Part shown: positions 24,340-34,193 of the stretch, piece after piece
Position numbering within the stretch: the stretch's first letter is position 1
Layout of the letters: every line of letters begins with the position of its first letter
Origin: Streptomyces sp. WZ.A104
GTDB lineage: Bacteria > Actinomycetota > Actinomycetes > Streptomycetales > Streptomycetaceae
DNA: 54,586 nt
Direction: 5' to 3'
Assembly: GCF_002382885.1 (NCBI RefSeq)
Contig: NZ_NWVL01000055.1
Location: 1 to 54,586 of the forward strand
The notes under the pieces: generated by a model
Database searches by the model: none
Seen by the model: the letters and a program-made list of their open reading frames with translations, nothing else
What the model was told of the DNA's origin: nothing
Program-made: the position numbers and the translations under genes

Positions 24340-25497
24340 TCACGGCACCGGCGGATCGAATCGCTCCGGTCTGAACGGCCTTATGTCGAAGGGCTGTTCC
24401 CCGCCTGCCAGGCAGGCCGCGATGATCAGGCCGGTCGCCGGCGCCAGTCCGATCCCCGCCCCTTCGTGCCCGCAGGCGTGCAGGAGTCCGGGAACCCGCG
24501 GGTCGGGCCCGATCGCCGGCAGATGATCCGGCAGGTACGGCCGGAAGCCTGCGTAGGCCCTCATCGCCCGTACGGTGGCCAGGACCGGGAAGAGCGCGGT
24601 GGCCCCGGCGGCGAGGCGACGCACGACCTCGGTCGAGAGCGTCCGGTCGAAGCCGACCCGCTCCCGGCTCGCTCCGATCAGGACCGGACCCGCCGGGGTG
24701 CCCTCGACCACCGGGGAGGTCTGCAGCGCCGCCGATCCGCTTGCCACGTCCGCGACATAGTCGGCCGCGTACACCTTGTGGCGCACCACACGCGGCAGCG
24801 GCTCGGTGACCAGGACGAAGCCCCGCCGGGGCAGCACGGGCAGCTCCACCCCCGCGATCCGCGCGATCCGACCGCCCCAGGTCCCGGCGGCGTTCACGAC
24901 GTGCGGCGCGTGGATCTCCCCGGCCGTCGTACGCACCCCGCGCACCTCCCCGGCAGAGCCGGTGAGCAGGCCGACGACTGCTTCGCCAAGCCGGACGCGT
25001 ACCCGCTCTCCGGCCGCGCGCAGCAGGTGGGCGGCGGCGAGCGCGGGCATGACCTGGGCGTCCTGGGGATAGAGGAAACCGCCGGGCAGGCCGCGGGCCA
25101 GGCAGGGCTCCAGTTCACGGACCCGGTCCGCCGACACCTCCTGGGCGGTGACGCCCGCCTTCGCCTGCCCTGCCGCGAAGTCGCGCAGGGCGCGCATCCC
25201 GGCCTCGCCGGAGGCGACGACGAGGCCGCCCTTGAGCTCGTACTCGATCCCCTCGGGCAGGAGATCTGCCAGTTCGCGCCACAGTCCGGCGGACAGGAGG
25301 GCGAGTTCGAGCTCGGGGCCCGGCCCCTTGTCGGAGACCAGGAGATTGCCCTCGCCCGCACCGGTCGTACCGCCCGCGACGGAGCCGCGGTCGACGACGG
25401 TGACGGCGAGGCCGACTCGGGCGGCGTAGAAGGCGCAGGCCGCGCCGACCACGCCGGCGCCGATGACGATGACATCCGAGCTGTTTCTCGTGAGCAC
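24340..25497 (-). CDS. D-hydroxyproline oxidase, DAAO-like FAD beta subunit
   Basis: 385 aa from GTG 25497. N-terminal dinucleotide fold VIVIGAGVVGAACAFYAARVG, then GGTTGAGEGNLLVSDKG and, near the C-terminus, ACGHEGAGIGLAPATG, all typical of the DAO/glycine-oxidase family and of beta (HcnC/OoxB) subunits. First gene of the oxidase operon; an operator-like box overlaps its start region (25501-25520), and the ABC importer diverges from it. Confidence 0.9.
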   Translation of the reverse strand: MLTRNSSDVIVIGAGVVGAACAFYAARVGLAVTVVDRGSVAGGTTGAGEGNLLVSDKGPGPELELALLSAGLWRELADLLPEGIEYELKGGLVVASGEAGMRALRDFAAGQAKAGVTAQEVSADRVRELEPCLARGLPGGFLYPQDAQVMPALAAAHLLRAAGERVRVRLGEAVVGLLTGSAGEVRGVRTTAGEIHAPHVVNAAGTWGGRIARIAGVELPVLPRRGFVLVTEPLPRVVRHKVYAADYVADVASGSAALQTSPVVEGTPAGPVLIGASRERVGFDRTLSTEVVRRLAAGATALFPVLATVRAMRAYAGFRPYLPDHLPAIGPDPRVPGLLHACGHEGAGIGLAPATGLIIAACLAGGEQPFDIRPFRPERFDPPVP

Positions 25498-25500
25498 GGC

Positions 25501-25520
25501 AGTAACATTTCACATTGCAC
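25501..25520. promoter_or_regulatory. GTAACATTTCACATTGCAC box before the oxidase operon
   Basis: It lies 4-23 bp upstream of the GTG start. It shares TTTCACATT with the box at 25622-25648. Confidence 0.5.
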
Positions 25521-25621
25521 CGCGTCTGCCAAGACCCTTGGCGGCTGTCGAACCGGGAGGCACCCGAGCCCCGGAGGAGCCTCGGACACGGATGGGTAAC
25601 GGCATCCCCGACACCTTGTCA

Positions 25622-25648
25622 GTGCAATTTCACATTACTATGTTACAG
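25622..25648. promoter_or_regulatory. Box before the peptide importer operon
   Basis: GTGCAATTTCACATTACTAT followed by GTTACAG, 53-79 bp upstream of the binding-protein ATG. In reverse orientation it contains TGTAACAT and AATGTGAAATTGCAC, like the adjacent box. Confidence 0.5.
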
Positions 25649-25700
25649 GTCATATTCCAGCCGCACTGTGGCTTCCGACGGCATGCGGAGTGACCTCCTG

Positions 25701-27449
25701 ATGGACAGAAACGCACGCAACACCGCCCTCGCCACCACCCTGGTGACGGCCCTCGCTCTCGGCACGACCGCCTGCGCTGGCGGCGAAGAGGCAGGCGGCC
25801 GCGCAGGCGGGAACCCGGTGACCGTCAACAACGGCACGACGGTCGGCGGGACCCCGCAGCGGGGCGGCACCCTGACCGTCCTGTCCAACCAGGACTTCAC
25901 CCATCTCGACCCGGCCCGCAACTGGGTCATGGGCGACATGGACTTCGGCACCCGACTGCTCTACCGCACCCTTGTCACGTACAAGGCCGAACCGGGGCCC
26001 AAGGGCGGCGAGCTGATACCCGACCTGGCCGAGGACCTCGGTACCTCCTCCAACGGGGCGAAGACCTGGACCTTCCGCCTGAAGAAGGGCCTGAAGTACG
26101 AGGACGGCACCCCCGTCACCGCCCAGGACGTCAAATACAACGTCGAGCGCTCCTTCTCCCCCGACCTGCCCGGCGGCCCCGACTACGCGGCCCGCTACCT
26201 CGCCGGGGCCGAGGGCTACCAGGGCCCGGCCCAGGGCAGGCACCTGGACTCCGTCAGGACCCCCGACGACCGCACGATCGTCTTCGAACTGCGCAAGCCC
26301 TTCGCCGAGTTCCCCTACGCCACGGTCCTGCCCACCTTCGCCCCGGTGCCCAAGGCCCGGGACAAAGGGCCGCAGTACGACAACCGCCCGTTCTCCTCGG
26401 GCCCGTACAAGATCGAGTCGTACGCCCGGGACAAGCAGCTCGTCCTCGTGCGCAACACCCACTGGGCCCCGGCGACGGACCAGGTCCGCAAGGCGTACCC
26501 GGACCGGATCGTCGTGACCATGGGTCTGAAGGGCAACCAGATCGACGACCGGCTCATCGCGAGTTCCGGCGCGGACGCCTCGGCCGTGTCCTGGGGGAAG
26601 CTGCGTCCCGAGTCCACCCCGAAGGTGCTCACCCGGCCCGAGGTGAAGGCGCGGCTGCTCGCCGAGTCGACCAACTGCACCGAGATGGTGCAGATGCACA
26701 CCGGCCGGGCCCCCTTCGACCACGTCAAGGTCCGCCAGGCCGTGCAGTACGCCCTCGACCGTGAGGCCGTCCTGACCGCCTCCGGCGGCCCGGCGCTCAA
26801 CGACCCGGCCAGCGCCCTCATGCCCGGCTCCCTCTTCGACGGCGGCAAGCAGCCCGACACCCTCGACATCCCGCCGGCCGGGGACGTCGCCAAGGCCAAG
26901 CAGCTCCTGAAGGAGGCGGGCAAGCCCGACGGCTTCTCCACCAGCATCACCGTGTCCAACGGCGACAAGGGCGTCGCCGAGGCGGTCCAGCAGTCGCTGG
27001 GCCGCGCCGGGATCAAGGTGACCATCGAGACGGTCGACCCCTCCGCCTTCTACGACACGATCGGCGACACCAAGAACCGCACCGACCTCGTCTACACCGG
27101 CTGGTGCCCCGACTACCCGTCCGGCTCCACCTTCCTGCCGTTCGTCTTCGACGGCCGCTACATCAAGGAGAAGGGCAACTCCGGCAACCACTCCCTCTTC
27201 CGTGACCAGCCCACCATGAAGCGCATGGACGAGATCGCCGCCATGGCGGACGCCAAGCGGGCCAACAAGGCCTGGCAGGAGCTGGACGGGCAGATCCTCG
27301 GCAAGGCCCCGACCGCGCCCGCCGTGGTCGAGCGCATGCCACTGCTGCTCGGCACCAACATCGCCGGCGCCTTCGGCCACACCTCCTTCGGCGGGCAGAT
27401 CGACTACGCGACGGTCGGCCTCAAGAACCCTTCCGCGAGCGGGAGCTGA
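25701..27449 (+). CDS. Peptide ABC transporter substrate-binding lipoprotein
   Basis: 582 aa from ATG 25701; an earlier in-frame ATG at 25683 lacks a ribosome site. Lipoprotein signal peptide with Cys at residue 25 (ALGTTAC). Family 5 binding protein: GGTLTVLSNQDFTHLDPARN, LAEDLGTSSNGAKTWTFRLKKGLKYEDGTPVTAQDVKY, PFSSGPYKIESY and VRQAVQYALDREAV. Expected to bind oligopeptides on the outer face; context points to Pro/Hyp-containing collagen peptides. Divergent from the oxidase operon. Confidence 0.92.
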   Translation: MDRNARNTALATTLVTALALGTTACAGGEEAGGRAGGNPVTVNNGTTVGGTPQRGGTLTVLSNQDFTHLDPARNWVMGDMDFGTRLLYRTLVTYKAEPGPKGGELIPDLAEDLGTSSNGAKTWTFRLKKGLKYEDGTPVTAQDVKYNVERSFSPDLPGGPDYAARYLAGAEGYQGPAQGRHLDSVRTPDDRTIVFELRKPFAEFPYATVLPTFAPVPKARDKGPQYDNRPFSSGPYKIESYARDKQLVLVRNTHWAPATDQVRKAYPDRIVVTMGLKGNQIDDRLIASSGADASAVSWGKLRPESTPKVLTRPEVKARLLAESTNCTEMVQMHTGRAPFDHVKVRQAVQYALDREAVLTASGGPALNDPASALMPGSLFDGGKQPDTLDIPPAGDVAKAKQLLKEAGKPDGFSTSITVSNGDKGVAEAVQQSLGRAGIKVTIETVDPSAFYDTIGDTKNRTDLVYTGWCPDYPSGSTFLPFVFDGRYIKEKGNSGNHSLFRDQPTMKRMDEIAAMADAKRANKAWQELDGQILGKAPTAPAVVERMPLLLGTNIAGAFGHTSFGGQIDYATVGLKNPSASGS

Positions 27450-27460
27450 GGGCCCCCGCC

Positions 27461-28387
27461 ATGCCCACCATCTCCCCGCCCCAGCGCGCGGGCAGCGGCC
27501 CCTGGCAGCTCGCCCGCGCGGAACTGCGCCGCCGCCCCGCCGTGCAGATCTCCCTCGCCGTGATCACCCTCTTCGTGGTCATGGCCGTGGCCGCCCCGCT
27601 GCTCAGTGCGCTGGGCGGCTGGGGCCCCCACGAGTTCGACAAGACGGCCGTCGACCCCTACCTCGGCGGCCTCCCGATCGGCCCGCTCGGCGGGGTCAGC
27701 TCCGAGCACTGGCTCGGCGTCGAACCCGTCACCGGCCGCGACCTGTTCGCCCGGGTCGTGCACGGCGCCCAGGTGTCCCTGCTCATCGCCTTCGCCGCCA
27801 CCGCGATCGTCGTGGTCGCCGGCGTGGCGGCCGGGATCGCGTCCGGCTACTTCGGCGGCCGCACCGACACCGTGCTCTCCCGCCTGATGGACCTGACGAT
27901 GTCCTTCCCGTCCCTCATCTTCATGATCGCCATGATGTCGGTGGCCCGGGACGTCAACCGGATCGTGCTCATGACCCTGGTCATCGGCCTGTTCGGCTGG
28001 CCCGGCATCGCCCGCGTCGTCCGTGGCCAGACCCTGTCGCTCAAGCACCGCGAGTACGTCGACGCGGCCCGCGTCGGCGGATCGGGCGCCTGGCGCATCC
28101 TCACCCGGGACATCCTCCCGGGCGTCGCCGGGCCGGTCATCGCCTACACGACCCTGATCATCCCGGGGATGATCAGCACCGAGGCCGCCCTCAGCTACCT
28201 CGGCGTCGGCGTCCGTCCCCCCACGCCGTCGTGGGGACAGATGATCGCCGAGAGCGTCGCCTACTACGACACGGACCCCATGTACTTCATCGTCCCGAGC
28301 CTCTGCCTCTTCCTCACCGTGCTCGCCTTCACCCTGCTCGGAGACGCGCTGCGCGACATCCTCGACCCGAGGGGAAGCCGCAAGTGA
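27461..28387 (+). CDS. Peptide ABC transporter permease, DppC type
   Basis: 308 aa. N-terminal cytoplasmic segment plus first TM (ISLAVITLFVVMAVAAPLL) and a periplasmic loop ending HWLGVEPVTGRDLFARVVHGAQVSLLI, the DppC/OppC hallmark. The EAA loop is EYVDAARVGGSGAWRILTRDILPG. About six TM helices. It follows the binding protein by 11 bp and overlaps the next permease (GTGA). Unusually, the DppC-type gene precedes the DppB-type gene. Confidence 0.92.
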   Translation: MPTISPPQRAGSGPWQLARAELRRRPAVQISLAVITLFVVMAVAAPLLSALGGWGPHEFDKTAVDPYLGGLPIGPLGGVSSEHWLGVEPVTGRDLFARVVHGAQVSLLIAFAATAIVVVAGVAAGIASGYFGGRTDTVLSRLMDLTMSFPSLIFMIAMMSVARDVNRIVLMTLVIGLFGWPGIARVVRGQTLSLKHREYVDAARVGGSGAWRILTRDILPGVAGPVIAYTTLIIPGMISTEAALSYLGVGVRPPTPSWGQMIAESVAYYDTDPMYFIVPSLCLFLTVLAFTLLGDALRDILDPRGSRK

Positions 28388-29369
28388 TCCTCTATCTCGG
28401 CCGTCGGCTGCTCGGCGTCGTCGGCGTCCTCGCCGCCATCGCCGCGGTCACCTTCACCATCTTCTACGTCCTGCCCTCCGACCCGGCCGCCGCGGCCTGC
28501 GGCAAGTCGTGCAGCGCGGAGCGCCTGGAGGCGATCCGGACCCACATGGGCCTGGACCGGCCGCTGTGGCGGCAGTTCGCCGACTTCGCCACCGGCATCT
28601 TCACCGGCCGCACCATGGGCAGCGGCCAGTACGCCCTGCACTGCGACTTCCCCTGCCTCGGCTACTCGTACGAGAACAGCCAGGGCGTGTGGGACCTCCT
28701 CGTCGACCGGCTCCCGGTCTCCGCCTCGCTCGCCCTCGGCGCCGCCGCGATCTGGCTGCTCCTCGGACTCTCCGCGGGCGTCGCGGCGGCGCTGCGCAAG
28801 GACACCCTGACCGACCGCGCCCTCATGGTCGGGGCGGTCGCCGCCGCCTCCCTGCCCGTCTACTTCACCTCGGTCGTGCTGATCTACGGCCTGATCCGGG
28901 TGGCCGGGCTGCTGCCCTATCCGCAGTACACGCCCTTCGGCTCCGACCCTCTCGGCTGGGCGTCGAACCTGCTGCTGCCCTGGCTGGCGCTGGCGATCCT
29001 GTACGCGGCCATGTACGCGCGGCAGAGCCGCAGTTCGATGATCGAGACGATGGCGGAGCCGTACATCCGCACCGCCCGCGCCAAGGGCCTGCCACGCCGC
29101 ACCGTGGTCGTCAAGCACGGTCTGCGGGCCGGGATGACGCCGATCCTCACCATCTTCGGCATGGACCTCGGCGGCCTGCTCGCGGGCGCCGTCATCACCG
29201 AGTCCATCTTCGGACTGCCCGGCATCGGGCGGCTCTTCTACGGCGCGCTGTCCACCGGCGACCAGCCGGTCATCCTCGGCGTCACCCTGCTCGCCGCCAC
29301 CTTCATCGTCGTCGCCAACCTGGCCGTCGACCTCCTGTACGCCGTCGTCGACCCGCGAGTGAGGTACTG

Positions 29370-29370
<1 letters not shown>
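28384..29370 (+). CDS. Peptide ABC transporter permease, DppB type
   Basis: 328 aa from GTG 28384. LYLGRRLLGVVGVLAAIAAVTFTIFYVLPSDPA is the DppB N-terminus. EAA loop PYIRTARAKGLPRRTVVVKHGLRAGMTPI; later FGMDLGGLLAGAVITESIFGLPGIGRL. A Cys-containing extracellular insertion (ACGKSCSAERL and LHCDFPCLGY) enlarges the first outer loop. TGATG overlap with the first ATPase gene. Confidence 0.92.
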
Positions 29371-30370
<1,000 letters not shown>

Positions 30371-30374
<4 letters not shown>

Positions 30375-31351
30375 AGCCCACGAATGCCGAACCCCTCCTC
30401 TCCGTACGGGAGCTGACGACCACCTATCCCGGACGGCGACGCGCCGCCCCGATCCGGGCCGTCGACGGCGTCAGCTTCGACATCGCGGCCGGCGAGACGC
30501 TGGGCCTGGTGGGCGAGTCGGGCTGCGGCAAGTCCACCACCGGGCGCACGATCGTCCGCCTCCTGGAGCCGTCCGCAGGTTCCGTCCGCTACGACGGCCG
30601 TGACATCGGGCATCTGTCGCAGCGCGAGCTGAAGCCGCTCCGGAAGGACCTCCAGATGGTCTTCCAGGACCCGCACTCCTCCCTCAACCCGCGGCAGACG
30701 GTAGCCAGGATCATCTCCGATCCGCTGCTGGTGCAGGGCAGTTCGGCGGCCGACGCGCGCAGGCGAGCGGCCGGGCTGATGGAACTGGTCGGCCTCATCC
30801 CCGAACACATCGACCGCTACCCGCACGAGTTCTCCGGCGGCCAGGCCCAGCGCATCGGTATCGCCCGCGCCCTGGCCACCGGCCCCCGGCTCGTCGTCGC
30901 CGACGAACCGGTCTCCGCCCTCGACGTCTCCGTCCAGGCCCAGATCGTCAACCTGATGGAGCGCCTCCAGCGCGAACTCGGCCTCGCCTACCTCTTCATC
31001 GCCCACGACCTCTCCGTCGTGAAGCGGGTCTGCGACCGGGTCGCCGTGATGTACCTGGGCCGGATCGTCGAGATCGGGGACAAGGAACGGGTGTACGCGG
31101 CCCCCGCGCACCCCTACACACGGGCCCTGCTCTCCGCCGTGCCCCTGCCCGACCCGGTCGCCGAGCGGACCCGGGAGCGCATCACCCTGCTCGGCGACCC
31201 GCCGAGCCCGGCCGCTCCACCGCCCGGCTGCACCTTCCACCCGCGCTGCCCGAAGGCGCAGGCGGTCTGCCGTACCGAGGCCCCGCTGCTGCGGATCGAC
31301 GCCCCGGGCGGGACCCGCCGGGTCGCCTGCCACTTCCCGGAGAGCCTCTGA
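30371..31351 (+). CDS. Peptide ABC transporter ATPase, DppF type
   Basis: 326 aa. Walker A GESGCGKST, Q-loop VFQDPHSSLNPRQTV, signature FSGGQAQRI, Walker B LVVADEPVSALD, H-loop IAHDLS, and the C-terminal GCTFHPRCPKA. Completes a five-gene importer (SBP, two permeases, two ATPases), all linked by overlaps or 11 bp. Last gene of the operon. Confidence 0.93.
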
Positions 31352-31772
31352 CGGCGGAGGGCAACGGCGCCGAGTTGGCGCAGTGAGGCTCGCGGCAGGG
31401 CAGCAGCCACCTCCCCGGCCTGCCGTAGCGCCCGTTCGTCCAGCGGCACCTCGCCGAATCGCACATCGCGCTCCGCAGCGGCAAGGTCACACGACCGCGT
31501 GAGCCGACCAGTCACGAGCGGTCCCTACGTCGTGCACAGGAACCGGATCATCGTGAGTCGCTCACGACAGGGGCTTTCGCACCGACCCGCGGGCCGTTCA
31601 TGGCGCCTCTCACACCGCGTTGCACGAACCCTCATTGAGACTAAGTCTCTAAGCAGATTAGTATTCGCGGGGTCTTCGCACAGTCGGCCGCCCGCCCGGG
31701 GCGGCGACGGAGACGCCGCCGTGCCCGCCGCACGCCGAGGCCGTCGGCGGTCGAGGAAGAAGGAGCTCCACA
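31352..31772. other. 421-bp gap between the importer and NlpC/P60 genes
   Basis: A minus-strand frame down from about 31515 (TGRLTRSCDLAAAERDVRFG...) reads plausibly for 55 codons but matches nothing I recognise. The right part is the leader of the NlpC/P60 gene, with the palindrome GAGACTAAGTCTC (31637-31649) and a CTAAG-N3-CTAAG pair. Confidence 0.5.
31637..31653 (+). promoter_or_regulatory. GAGACTAAGTCTC palindrome overlapping CTAAG-TCT-CTAAG
   Basis: A perfect 13-bp palindrome (31637-31649) overlaps a direct repeat of CTAAG with 3-nt spacing (31641-31653). It lies 120-136 bp before the hydrolase start. The same CTAAG-N3-CTAAG occurs in reverse at 33024-33036. Confidence 0.4.
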
Positions 31773-32813
31773 GTGGCCTCCCACCGCCGCCCGAAGCAGT
31801 CCAGTCCGCGCTGCACCGGCGTCATCACCGCCACCGCCGCGGCGGCCGTGGCCCTGTCCACCCAGGCCGCTTCGGCCGACCCCCTGCCCGACCCGAACAA
31901 GAAGGGCGTCAAGGCGCAGGTGGACCGTCTGTACGAGCAGGCGACGCAGGCGACCGAGAAGTACAACGGGGCCAAGGAGAAGTCCGACGCGCTCAAGAAG
32001 GAAGTGCAGTCCCTCCAGGACTCAACGGCGCGCAAACAGGGCGAGCTGAACGAGCTCCGCGACAGGATCGGCGCAGTGGCCGCAGGCCAGTACCGTTCCG
32101 GCGGTCTCGACCCGACCCTCCAGCTGCTCCTCTCCGAGGATCCCGGCACCTACCTGGAGAAGGCATCCGCCCTGGACCGGGCCGGCGACCGGCAGACTGC
32201 CGCGCTGCAGCAGTTCCTCGCCCAGCAGCGGACCCTCCGACAGCAGCGTGCGGAGGCGTCCGAGAAGCTGCGCGACCTCGACTCCACAGAGAAGGAACTC
32301 GGCAAGCGGAAGACGGAGATCCAGGGCAAACTGCGCGAGGCCCAGCGCCTCCTCAACACCCTCTCGACGAGGGAGCGGGCCCGGATCGCGCAGAAGGAGG
32401 ACCGGGCGGACCCGGCGAGCGCCCGGGTCGAGCTCGGCAACGCGGCCAGCGCCTCCGAGCGCGCCGCCGCGGCCTTCGCCGCCGCCAAGAGCAGGGTCGG
32501 CATGCCGTACGTCTGGGGCGCGAGCGGCCCGGCGTCGTTCGACTGCTCGGGGCTCACGTCCTGGGCATACCGCCAGGTCGGCGTGACGATACCCCGGACT
32601 GCCCAGGCACAGGCCGGCGCCGGGACGCGCATCAACTCCCTGAGCGCCCTGAAGCCCGGTGACCTGGTCATCATGCGCAGCGACCTCAGCCACGTCGGCT
32701 TCTACGCCGGCAACGGGCAGATCCTCCACTCGCCCAAGCCCGGCGCACAGGTGCGCTACGAGTCCATCGCCCGCAGCGGCATGCCCTTCATGTGGGGCGT
32801 ACACATCGGCTGA
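31773..32813 (+). CDS. Secreted NlpC/P60 peptidoglycan endopeptidase
   Basis: 346 aa from GTG 31773, after AAGGAG. Signal peptide with cleavage near AASADPLP (about 36). Residues 45-215 form a long coiled coil (VKAQVDRLYEQATQATEKYN...LRDLDSTEKELGKRKTEIQ). The C-terminal NlpC/P60 domain (about 235-346) has the catalytic Cys in SFDCSGLTSWAY, the His in DLSHVGFYAGNG, and a third polar residue in ILHSPKPGA. RipA-like layout: extracellular D,L-endopeptidase cleaving cell-wall peptides, with the coiled coil restraining activity. Confidence 0.93.
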   Translation: MASHRRPKQSSPRCTGVITATAAAAVALSTQAASADPLPDPNKKGVKAQVDRLYEQATQATEKYNGAKEKSDALKKEVQSLQDSTARKQGELNELRDRIGAVAAGQYRSGGLDPTLQLLLSEDPGTYLEKASALDRAGDRQTAALQQFLAQQRTLRQQRAEASEKLRDLDSTEKELGKRKTEIQGKLREAQRLLNTLSTRERARIAQKEDRADPASARVELGNAASASERAAAAFAAAKSRVGMPYVWGASGPASFDCSGLTSWAYRQVGVTIPRTAQAQAGAGTRINSLSALKPGDLVIMRSDLSHVGFYAGNGQILHSPKPGAQVRYESIARSGMPFMWGVHIG

Positions 32814-33153
32814 CGCGCACAGCGGAGGGGGCGCCAGGGCGCGGGCGCGAGAGATATGGAACCGCCGGACGACCCCGGCCGGGAGGTCCTTCGGCATCTC
32901 GCTGACCGCGAGCAGGAAGACGTACACCAGTCCGACGTCGAGGGCGGACAACACCCCTGCCGCGACGGTCGCATTTCCGCTACCCAGACGGTGAGCGAGC
33001 TTTGTTGAGTCGTAAATTTATTCCTTAGTTGCTTAGTAAGAAACTGTCCGATTCCTCCAAATCGGACAATCGAGCGAGCGGCCACACGACTTATTCACGC
33101 CATGTTTCTGGTGGAATTCCGAACCGCCCCGAAGAGATGGTTAAGATAACGGC
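32814..33153. other. 340-bp gap with an AT-rich patch and hairpin
   Basis: 33001-33050 is far more AT-rich than the rest of the window. A hairpin has arms TGTCCGATT (33045-33053) and AATCGGACA (33060-33068). TAAGAT just before the next GTG could be a -10 for a nearly leaderless transcript. No gene seen. Confidence 0.6.
33024..33036 (-). promoter_or_regulatory. CTAAG-CAA-CTAAG direct repeat (minus strand)
   Basis: Plus strand CTTAG-TTG-CTTAG. It matches the CTAAG-TCT-CTAAG element at 31641-31653, so both sides of the hydrolase gene carry the same spaced repeat. Confidence 0.35.
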
Positions 33154-33549
33154 GTGATTACAGCCCGGTCGCGCTCACGTGCGTCGCAATCCCGCCCTTC
33201 GGCGAGGCTGCGACGGCTGCTCGGCCTGGCCGCGCTCCTGTTCGGGCTCCTGGCCGGGCATGGAGTGCACATGGGCATGGACGGGGCCGCGGTTACCGCG
33301 TCGCTCTCCCTGACCAGCGTCTCCCACAGCATCAAGGAAAGCTCCGGCGATCTCGACCCGGCGCACCCGGCACACGAATGCTCGCCGGGACCGTCGGAGG
33401 GAACACCGGCGCCCACTACGCCGTGTGCCGCGCGACAGCCCGATGCGCCTTGCTCTTCCGAGCCCTGCGTCCAGGCCCGTGTCCGCGTGGTCGAGGCCAA
33501 CGCAACACCGTCCGCCGCCCCGAGAGGCTCGACGGTTCTTCAGGTGTAG
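33154..33549 (+). CDS. Small membrane-anchored protein, DUF6153-like
   Basis: 131 aa from GTG 33154. A basic N-terminus, then one hydrophobic segment (LLGLAALLFGLLAGHGVHMGM, residues 21-41) and an exported tail with HPAHECSPG and four further Cys (PCAARQPDAPCSSEPC). The segment is closely similar to that of the 128-aa protein at 40809 (LLWLGALIFGLPYAHGLH), so the two are paralogues. Such small His/Cys-containing Streptomyces proteins have no proven role; metal binding outside the membrane is a guess. Confidence 0.6.
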   Translation: MITARSRSRASQSRPSARLRRLLGLAALLFGLLAGHGVHMGMDGAAVTASLSLTSVSHSIKESSGDLDPAHPAHECSPGPSEGTPAPTTPCAARQPDAPCSSEPCVQARVRVVEANATPSAAPRGSTVLQV

Positions 33550-33712
33550 AACGCCCTGCCGTCGTTCACTTCCGCCCCACACACCCGCGTGCTTGTGTGC
33601 CCGGCGGCGAGACGAGCGGCGCGTTCTGCCCCCCCATGACCCATATCTCTCACGGGTACCGCTCCCTCCTGTCGCCAGGAGCCGAGACGGTGCGGCCCCG
33701 CCCGGAGGAACT

Positions 33713-34111
33713 GTGTCTCGCCATCCCAACAACCATTTGATCGCCGCTGTGATCGGCGCCCTGATGCTGTCGGTCTTCCTCTGCCTCACACCTGGGGGCG
33801 AAGCCGGGCACACCACGGTGGAAAGAGCGACCGTCACGACGACCGCGCTCGGTCTCCATGCCGACCGCGCCGAAGCCCGGTCACCACGGCACGGCCACCA
33901 CGGCCACGGCGCCAACTGTTCTTCGGCGGGTGTCGTCCCGGAGACCCTCGCCGCGACGCGGCACGTGCCCGACGCCATCGCGCTTGCCTCATCCCTCGGC
34001 GACACCCCGACCGCGTCGGCCACCGAGCTACGTGCTCCGCCCTGTGCCCCAGCGTCCGTAGCGGGATCAGGTCGCTCGACGCAGATCCGCGTCTGCCGGT
34101 GGCGCATCTAG
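33713..34111 (+). CDS. Small His-rich exported or membrane protein
   Basis: 132 aa from GTG 33713, after GGAGGA. Hydrophobic segment at about 8-24 (LIAAVIGALMLSVFLCL), then RHGHHGHGANCSS near the middle, suggesting metal binding outside the cell. Low similarity to named families. It precedes the cysteine-synthase-like gene by 82 bp and may form an operon with it and the MFS transporter. Confidence 0.6.
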   Translation: MSRHPNNHLIAAVIGALMLSVFLCLTPGGEAGHTTVERATVTTTALGLHADRAEARSPRHGHHGHGANCSSAGVVPETLAATRHVPDAIALASSLGDTPTASATELRAPPCAPASVAGSGRSTQIRVCRWRI

Positions 34112-34193
34112 ACCGTTCGGCCCCCGGCCGCGTGCGACGCGGCCGCCCTCCCGAACGAGTACTCGACGCGCACCACCGAAATGAGAGCGGAAC

